From assembly GCA_011321985.1 (NCBI GenBank), contig DROB01000131.1, positions 1 to 20,132 of the forward strand: a stretch of DNA of 20,132 nucleotides. Reading direction: 5' to 3'. The stretch comes from Gammaproteobacteria bacterium (GTDB lineage: Bacteria; Pseudomonadota; Gammaproteobacteria; SZUA-229). The translations under genes were made by a program, and so were the position numbers. Shown piece after piece: positions 16,004 through 20,132 of this stretch (position 1 is its first letter; each line of letters starts with the position of its first letter). The notes beneath the pieces were generated by a model, which saw only the letters and a program-made list of their open reading frames with translations, did not search any database and was not told the DNA's origin.

Positions 16004-17026
16004 TTATAAATACTGTTTTATCAAAATCTCAGCAATTTGTACGCTATTTAATGCCGCCCCTTTTCGTACGTTATCGGAAACCACCCACATATCCAGTCCA
16101 CGCTCGCACGATATATCTTCACGTATTCGCCCGACATAGGTCGCATCATTATTTGCACCTTCCGTTACCGCTGTCGGATACCCACCATCTGCACGCTCAT
16201 CCAGCACCTGAACCCCTGCCGCATCAGATAACAATTCAGTGGCTTTCTCCGCGCTTATTTTTTCTTTCGTCTCGATATGTACCGCTTCAGAATGACCATA
16301 AAAAACCGGAACACGAACCGCCGTAGGGTTCACCATAATAGAGTCGTCTTCAAAAATCTTACGGGTCTCCCACACCATCTTCATCTCTTCTTTGGTGTAT
16401 CCGTTATCCATAAACACATCGATCTGAGGTAATACATTAAAAGCGATCTGCTTTGGATAGACCTTGCTCTCCAGCGGTTTAGCATTCAGCAGTCTGGCAG
16501 TCTGGCCAGCAAGTTCTTCGATCGCCTCCTTGCCGGTACCCGATACTGCCTGATAAGTAGCAACATTGATACGCTCTATTCCCACCGCATCATAGATAGG
16601 TTTTAATGCGACCAGCATCTGAATCGTCGAGCAATTCGGGTTTGCGATGATGCCTCGGTTTTTATGATCGGCGATAGCATGTGGATTGACTTCCGGAACC
16701 ACCAACGGGATATCATCATCATAACGGTACTGCGATGTATTATCGATAACCACACAGCCCGCGGCTGCAGCGATAGGTGCATATTTTTCAGAGAGTGAGG
16801 CTCCGGCTGAAAATAGACCTATCTGTACTTTAGAAAAATTAAATTCACCCAGATCCTGCACCACCAGAGTTTTGTCACCAAACTCGACACGTTTACCGAC
16901 AGAGCGGCTGCTAGCTAATGCATAGACCTCTCCCACCGGGAACTTACGCTCGGCAAGGATAGATAACATGGTTTCACCCACCGCACCGGTGGCACCGACT
17001 ACGGCTACATCGTATGTTTTACTCAT
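16004..17026 (-). CDS. asd: Aspartate-semialdehyde dehydrogenase
   Basis: NADPH-dependent enzyme converting L-aspartyl-4-phosphate to aspartate semialdehyde, the branch point to lysine, diaminopimelate, methionine and threonine. The 340 residues match the USG-1/Pseudomonas-type Asd class rather than the longer E. coli enzyme. The nucleotide-binding motif GATGAVG is at 11-17. The catalytic cysteine is Cys132 in ANPNCSTIQM. The motif YQAVSGTGKEAIEEL follows, and RVPVFYGHSEAVHIET contains the active-site histidine. It lies between leuB and fimV, with a 228-bp upstream gap holding a long fold-back repeat, so it may be transcribed separately from leuB. Confidence 0.97.
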   Translation of the reverse strand: MSKTYDVAVVGATGAVGETMLSILAERKFPVGEVYALASSRSVGKRVEFGDKTLVVQDLGEFNFSKVQIGLFSAGASLSEKYAPIAAAAGCVVIDNTSQYRYDDDIPLVVPEVNPHAIADHKNRGIIANPNCSTIQMLVALKPIYDAVGIERINVATYQAVSGTGKEAIEELAGQTARLLNAKPLESKVYPKQIAFNVLPQIDVFMDNGYTKEEMKMVWETRKIFEDDSIMVNPTAVRVPVFYGHSEAVHIETKEKISAEKATELLSDAAGVQVLDERADGGYPTAVTEGANNDATYVGRIREDISCERGLDMWVVSDNVRKGAALNSVQIAEILIKQYL

Positions 17027-17081
17027 AAACTTTCACTTCACTAAAAAATTAAATATTTAAAAACTGACTCATTACTGGGAA

Positions 17082-17189
17082 GCATGAAACCAATACTCAG
17101 TGTTCAAGATTGTCTGTAGCATGGATGCTACAGCCAAGCCTACATGGATGTATCTACGGCGTATCTTGAACACTGAGTAGGTTTCATGC
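17082..17189. repeat. Long fold-back (MITE/REP-like) element, copy 2
   Basis: The outer arms 17082-17110 and 17163-17189 are complementary over 27 pairs, interrupted only by a 2-nt AA bulge in the left arm. The interior carries a perfect hairpin, CTGTAGC-ATGGAT-GCTACAG (17114-17133), and then TACAT-GG-ATGTA (17141-17152) followed by TCTACGGCGT. The second unit matches the core of the element at 361-472, in the same strand orientation, while the outer arms of the two elements are unrelated. It begins 65 bp beyond the leuB stop and ends transcription space before asd. No coding sequence lies inside. It may act as a processing or stop structure for leuB mRNA; that is inference. Confidence 0.8.
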
Positions 17190-17254
17190 GCATTGCTAAT
17201 AAACTTTTTCTCGCTACCACGCTAACCCGAGCATCACTCAGGAACGAAGTGCTT

Positions 17255-18328
17255 TTAAAGCTCAGCTAAAACCGCTTCACCCATCTCAATCGTACCGACT
17301 TCCTTACAGCCTTCCGCCATGATATCCGGTGTACGTAATCCTTTATCCAGAACGCGACCCACGGCTACATCGATCTCATCAGCCAGTTCGGCATGATCGA
17401 GACTGTAACGTAACATCATGGCGACGGATAAGATGGTCGCCAGTGGATTGGCAACACCTTTGCCGGCAATATCCGGTGCGGAACCATGGATCGGCTCATA
17501 CATGCCTTTCGAATCAGCATCCAGCGAAGCGGAAGGTAGCATACCGATGGAACCGGTTAACATCGCTGCACAATCCGACAGGATATCGCCGAACATATTT
17601 TTAGTTACCATCACATCAAACTGTTTGGGCCATTTCACTAACTGCATAGCGGCATTATCGACATACATATGACTGAGTTCCACTTCGGGATAATCCTTGC
17701 CTGCATTAATGACCACTTCACGCCATAGCTCCGATACTTCCAGCACGTTGGCTTTGTCGACCGAACACAGGCGTTTGTCACGTTTCATGGCGATATCGAA
17801 AGCAACACGACTGATACGGTCAACTTCACCTTCCTTATAGACCAGCGTATTGAACCCCTTGCGTTCACCCGAAGCATCAGTCTCTATGCCACGCGGCTGA
17901 CCGAAATAGATGCCACCAGTCAATTCGCGAACGATCATGATATCAAGACCGGCGACGATCTCCGGCTTTAGAGAAGAGGCATCGGCCAGTTGCGGATACA
18001 AAATAGCCGGGCGCAGATTAGCGAACAGGTCCAGTTCTGCACGCAAGCCTAGCAAGCCCTTTTCAGGACGCAGTTCACGTGCCAGGCTATCATATTCAGG
18101 TCCACCGATAGCACCAAACAAAATCGCATCCGATGCTTTAGCCAGTGCCAGTGTCTCATCCGGCAGAGGTTTACCTGCCGCATCATAACCGGCACCACCG
18201 ACAGGTGCTTCATCCATCTCCACATCGAGGCGACCGCTGCGCTTATAGTGCTGCAGGATCTTGACTGCTTCTGCCGTGATTTCTATACCGATGCCATCAC
18301 CGGGCATGACTGCTATTTTTAAACTCAT
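17255..18328 (-). CDS. leuB: 3-isopropylmalate dehydrogenase
   Basis: Oxidises and decarboxylates 3-isopropylmalate to 2-oxoisocaproate in leucine synthesis, using NAD+ and Mg2+/Mn2+. With ATG at 18328 it has 357 residues, the family's usual length. It starts MSLKIAVMPGDGIGIEIT. RELTGGIYFGQPRGIE, DKANVLEVSELWREVV (catalytic lysine) and VTKNMFGDILSDCAAMLTGS (metal-binding aspartates) are hallmark motifs, and EPIHGSAPDIAGKGVANP binds the nucleotide. The start is supported by GAGAGAG just before it. The open frame continues 22 codons upstream from a TTG, but that part overlaps a terminator-like hairpin and does not look like LeuB. It follows leuD by 165 bp carrying a REP-like palindrome and that hairpin. 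Confidence 0.97.
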   Translation of the reverse strand: MSLKIAVMPGDGIGIEITAEAVKILQHYKRSGRLDVEMDEAPVGGAGYDAAGKPLPDETLALAKASDAILFGAIGGPEYDSLARELRPEKGLLGLRAELDLFANLRPAILYPQLADASSLKPEIVAGLDIMIVRELTGGIYFGQPRGIETDASGERKGFNTLVYKEGEVDRISRVAFDIAMKRDKRLCSVDKANVLEVSELWREVVINAGKDYPEVELSHMYVDNAAMQLVKWPKQFDVMVTKNMFGDILSDCAAMLTGSIGMLPSASLDADSKGMYEPIHGSAPDIAGKGVANPLATILSVAMMLRYSLDHAELADEIDVAVGRVLDKGLRTPDIMAEGCKEVGTIEMGEAVLAEL

Positions 18329-18339
18329 ATCTCTCTCAT

Positions 18340-18369
18340 AAAAAATATAACCCTTGCCGCCAGGGTTAT
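18340..18369 (-). terminator. Terminator-like hairpin just upstream of leuB
   Basis: On the minus strand, ATAACCCT (18362-18369) and AGGGTTAT (18347-18354) form a perfect 8-bp stem around a 7-nt GC-rich loop, followed after one A by TTTTTT (18340-18345). The leuB ribosome site begins a few bases further on. It could end leuC-leuD transcripts, or act as an attenuator or partial terminator that sets leuB expression. No leucine-rich leader peptide is seen nearby. Confidence 0.6.
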
Positions 18370-18408
18370 GAAACGGGCATGTATCGTATGCCAAATTATC
18401 ATTTTACC

Positions 18409-18479
18409 TGTAGGAGCAGAATTTATTCCGCGATTCGCTCAGGTTAAACCTTCATCGCGGAATACATTCCACTCCTACA
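18409..18479. repeat. REP-like palindrome (TGTAGGAGC type)
   Basis: The arms 18409-18433 and 18455-18479 are 25 nt each and complementary at 22 of 25 positions, around a 21-nt centre (TTCGCTCAGGTTAAACCTTCA region). The ends TGTAGGAG/CTCCTACA and the inner TTCCGCGA/TCGCGGAA resemble REP elements of Pseudomonas and relatives. A half copy occurs at 11086-11126. It lies between leuD and leuB. Confidence 0.75.
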
Positions 18480-18493
18480 AATACGTTATTTCA

Positions 18494-19129
18494 TCAGAAC
18501 AACCACGGTGCTGCCTGCTTTCTTTTTTCTTCGTAAGCCTTTATCTCATCTGCATATTGCAGGGTTAACGCGATATCATCGAGCCCATTCAACATACAGT
18601 GTTTACGAAATGCATCAATTTCGAAACCTGCAATTTTCTCACCATCGATACTGACTGTTTGTTGTGCAAGATCGATCGCTACCTGTAAACCGGTAGTTGC
18701 CTTCACCCGCTGGAACAGATCATCGATAACATCCGTCTCCAGCACGATCGGTAACAGGCCATTTTTGAAACTGTTATTAAAAAAGATATCGGCAAAACTT
18801 GGTGCGATGACCGCCCGAAAACCAAAGTCATCCAGTGCCCATACCGCATGTTCACGTGACGATCCACAACCGAAATTCTCACGTGCCAGCAGGATGGTTG
18901 CTCTATCATAAGGTGATTGATTTAAAATAAAATCAGGATTCACCTTACGCGTCGCGTTATCGATCTCCGGCCCACCTGCATCAAGATAACGCCAGTCATC
19001 GAAGGCATTGGGGCCAAAACCTGAACGTTTGATCGACTTTAAAAACTGTTTGGGAATAATCGCATCGGTATCGACATTTGGCCGATCTAACGGTGCGACG
19101 ATTCCAGTGTGTTGAGTAAATGCCTGCAT
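18494..19129 (-). CDS. leuD: 3-isopropylmalate dehydratase small subunit
   Basis: Small subunit of isopropylmalate isomerase. With LeuC it converts 2-isopropylmalate to 3-isopropylmalate by way of a dehydrated intermediate. The 211 residues are typical. It starts with FTQHTGIVAPLDRPNVDTDAIIPKQFL; the substrate-recognition and swivelling-domain motif NFGCGSSREHAVWAL stands at 85-99, followed by APSFADIFFNNSFKNGLLPI. It begins 4 nt after the stop codon of the small lipoprotein gene, and its ribosome site (GGAAA) lies within that gene's last codons. leuC, the lipoprotein and leuD therefore look like one transcript. A REP-like palindrome and a terminator-like hairpin follow before leuB. Confidence 0.97.
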   Translation of the reverse strand: MQAFTQHTGIVAPLDRPNVDTDAIIPKQFLKSIKRSGFGPNAFDDWRYLDAGGPEIDNATRKVNPDFILNQSPYDRATILLARENFGCGSSREHAVWALDDFGFRAVIAPSFADIFFNNSFKNGLLPIVLETDVIDDLFQRVKATTGLQVAIDLAQQTVSIDGEKIAGFEIDAFRKHCMLNGLDDIALTLQYADEIKAYEEKRKQAAPWLF

Positions 19130-19133
19130 AGTT

Positions 19134-19319
19134 CTATTTCCGAATATCGTCTTCTGCTTTATTGCTCGCTTTGCTTATCGCGGCGGGCACTTCTTTAAGT
19201 CCCTCGATTGCATTCTGCGTCCCTTGCTGCACCGCATCACCGGTTTCCTTTACACCTTCTTTGACATTACACGCGGTGAGCAGCCCTGTTATTAAAGCCA
19301 GCAATATAATACGTTTCAT
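19134..19319 (-). CDS. Entericidin-like small lipoprotein
   Basis: A 61-residue protein with a lipoprotein signal peptide: MKRIILLALI then the lipobox LLTAC, with Cys17 as the acylated residue. The mature 45 residues are hydrophilic and helical (NVKEGVKETGDAVQQGTQNAIEG ... KAEDDIRK, middle omitted), with a KETGDAVQ stretch like that of the entericidin A/B family. Entericidins were described as a toxin/antidote lipoprotein pair in E. coli; many relatives are single genes of unknown role, so I do not infer a toxin. It lies 29 bp after leuC and 4 bp before leuD on the same strand, with AGGCGA as ribosome site, so it is very likely co-transcribed with the leucine genes. Confidence 0.85.
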   Translation of the reverse strand: MKRIILLALITGLLTACNVKEGVKETGDAVQQGTQNAIEGLKEVPAAISKASNKAEDDIRK

Positions 19320-19348
19320 ATGATCGCCTGTTTATTTCTGTACTGTTA

Positions 19349-20132
19349 TTAAATCGTTGAGAATCGGCCATTGATCGCAGCTGAAGCCGCCATCGCCGGG
19401 CTGACCAGATGGGTGCGACCGCCCTGACCCTGACGGCCCTCAAAATTTCGATTTGATGTCGAAGCACAACGTTCACCCGGTTCGAGGCGATCGGCATTCA
19501 TCGCGAGACACATGGAGCAACCCGGTTCACGCCATTCGAATCCTGCCTCGATAAAAATTTTATCCAGTCCTTCTTCTTCAGCCTGTTTTTTCACCAGACC
19601 AGAACCCGGTACTACCATCGCCAGTTTGATATTTCCTGCAACTCTGCCGCCTTGAGCGACAGTTGCTGCTGCACGTAAATCTTCTATCCGTGAATTGGTA
19701 CAGGAACCGATAAAGACTTTATCCACTTCGATCTCATTGATCGGGGTGCCGGCTTCAAGCCCCATATAAGCCAGTGCTTTGCGCATACCGTCCGCTTTCA
19801 CTTTATCGCTTTCAGCATCAGGATCAGGTACCACTGAATCGATGGCTACCACCATTTCCGGTGAGGTACCCCAGGTGACCTGTGGTTTTATATCGGCCGC
19901 ATTCAAACACACCACTTTATCAAAATGCGCATCGTCATCACTGTGTAACGTGGCCCAGTACGTTTCTGCTTCGGCCAGAACATCACCAGTCGGTGAATAG
20001 GGTCGCCCTTTCACATAATCTACCGTAGTCTCATCGACTGCAACCATACCTGCACGTGCACCCGCCTCGATCGCCATATTGCAGACAGTCATGCGGCCTT
20101 CGATGGACAATGCCCGAATCGCATCACCGCCA
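19349..20132 (-). CDS. leuC: 3-isopropylmalate dehydratase large subunit, 3' part
   Basis: C-terminal 261 codons of LeuC, the aconitase-family subunit that carries the [4Fe-4S] cluster of isopropylmalate isomerase. The frame continues to the window edge (GGDAIRALSIEGRMTVCNMA), so the gene is cut there; a TTG at 20110 is internal, not a start. The three cluster cysteines are visible: one in VFIGSCTNSRIEDLR and two in PGCSMCLAMN. CASTSNRNFEGRQG and GRTHLVSPAMAA near the end are also characteristic. It is followed by the entericidin-like gene and leuD on the same strand. Confidence 0.97.
   Translation of the reverse strand, partial: GGDAIRALSIEGRMTVCNMAIEAGARAGMVAVDETTVDYVKGRPYSPTGDVLAEAETYWATLHSDDDAHFDKVVCLNAADIKPQVTWGTSPEMVVAIDSVVPDPDAESDKVKADGMRKALAYMGLEAGTPINEIEVDKVFIGSCTNSRIEDLRAAATVAQGGRVAGNIKLAMVVPGSGLVKKQAEEEGLDKIFIEAGFEWREPGCSMCLAMNADRLEPGERCASTSNRNFEGRQGQGGRTHLVSPAMAASAAINGRFSTI

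Noticed and set aside
18329..18394. A 22-codon N-terminal extension of leuB from TTG
   Set aside because: It crosses the terminator-like hairpin, lacks LeuB similarity, and the downstream ATG has a GAGAGAG site and the conserved MSLKIAV start.
1..20132. CRISPR arrays, tRNA/rRNA genes, phage or defence systems
   Set aside because: No regularly spaced repeats, cloverleaf-like segments, integrases or known defence-protein motifs were recognised. Small RNAs cannot be excluded by eye.

Overview
The window looks like ordinary chromosome of a gammaproteobacterium. On the minus strand it carries the gene order leuC - leuD - leuB - asd - fimV - truA - trpF - trpB - trpA - accD - folC - dedD/SPOR - cvpA - purF. 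From memory this order is typical of Pseudomonas-like and related Gammaproteobacteria; having trpB-trpA between trpF and accD is one of its variants. FimV, a HubP-type polar landmark protein, also fits this class. The genus cannot be named from the sequence.

Layout. Positions 1-297 hold the 3' end of a universal stress protein gene on the plus strand. Positions 492-3063 hold a compact mercury-resistance module: merC-merA on the minus strand, divergent merR on the plus strand, and between them a clear MerR operator inside a promoter with a 20-bp spacer. Positions 3074-5910 hold a SIMPL/DUF541 secreted protein, purF and cvpA, with a sigma70-like promoter before cvpA. Positions 5941-8880 hold a SPOR-domain protein, folC and accD. 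Positions 8924-12618 hold trpA, trpB, trpF and truA. Positions 12750-15752 hold a 1000-residue FimV followed by a strong intrinsic terminator. Positions 16004-20132 hold asd, leuB, leuD, a small entericidin-like lipoprotein, and the 3' part of leuC, cut by the window edge.

How the genes work together. leuC/leuD/leuB give isomerisation and oxidation in leucine synthesis. asd serves the aspartate family (Lys, Met, Thr, diaminopimelate). trpF/trpB/trpA give late tryptophan steps. accD starts fatty-acid synthesis, folC makes folylpolyglutamates, and purF starts purine synthesis. merR/merC/merA sense, import and reduce Hg(II).

No phage, CRISPR array, transposase, tRNA or rRNA was recognised. The least explained material is intergenic. 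Two long fold-back elements (361-472 and 17082-17189) share a core around ACATGGATGTAT but have unrelated outer arms, each complementary to its partner. There is also a REP-like palindrome near leuB with a half copy near trpB, a CACAGAG-type repeat before folC, and a terminator-like hairpin directly upstream of the leuB ribosome-binding site. I see no convincing undescribed multi-gene system; the fold-back repeat family and the leuB leader hairpin are the best leads.
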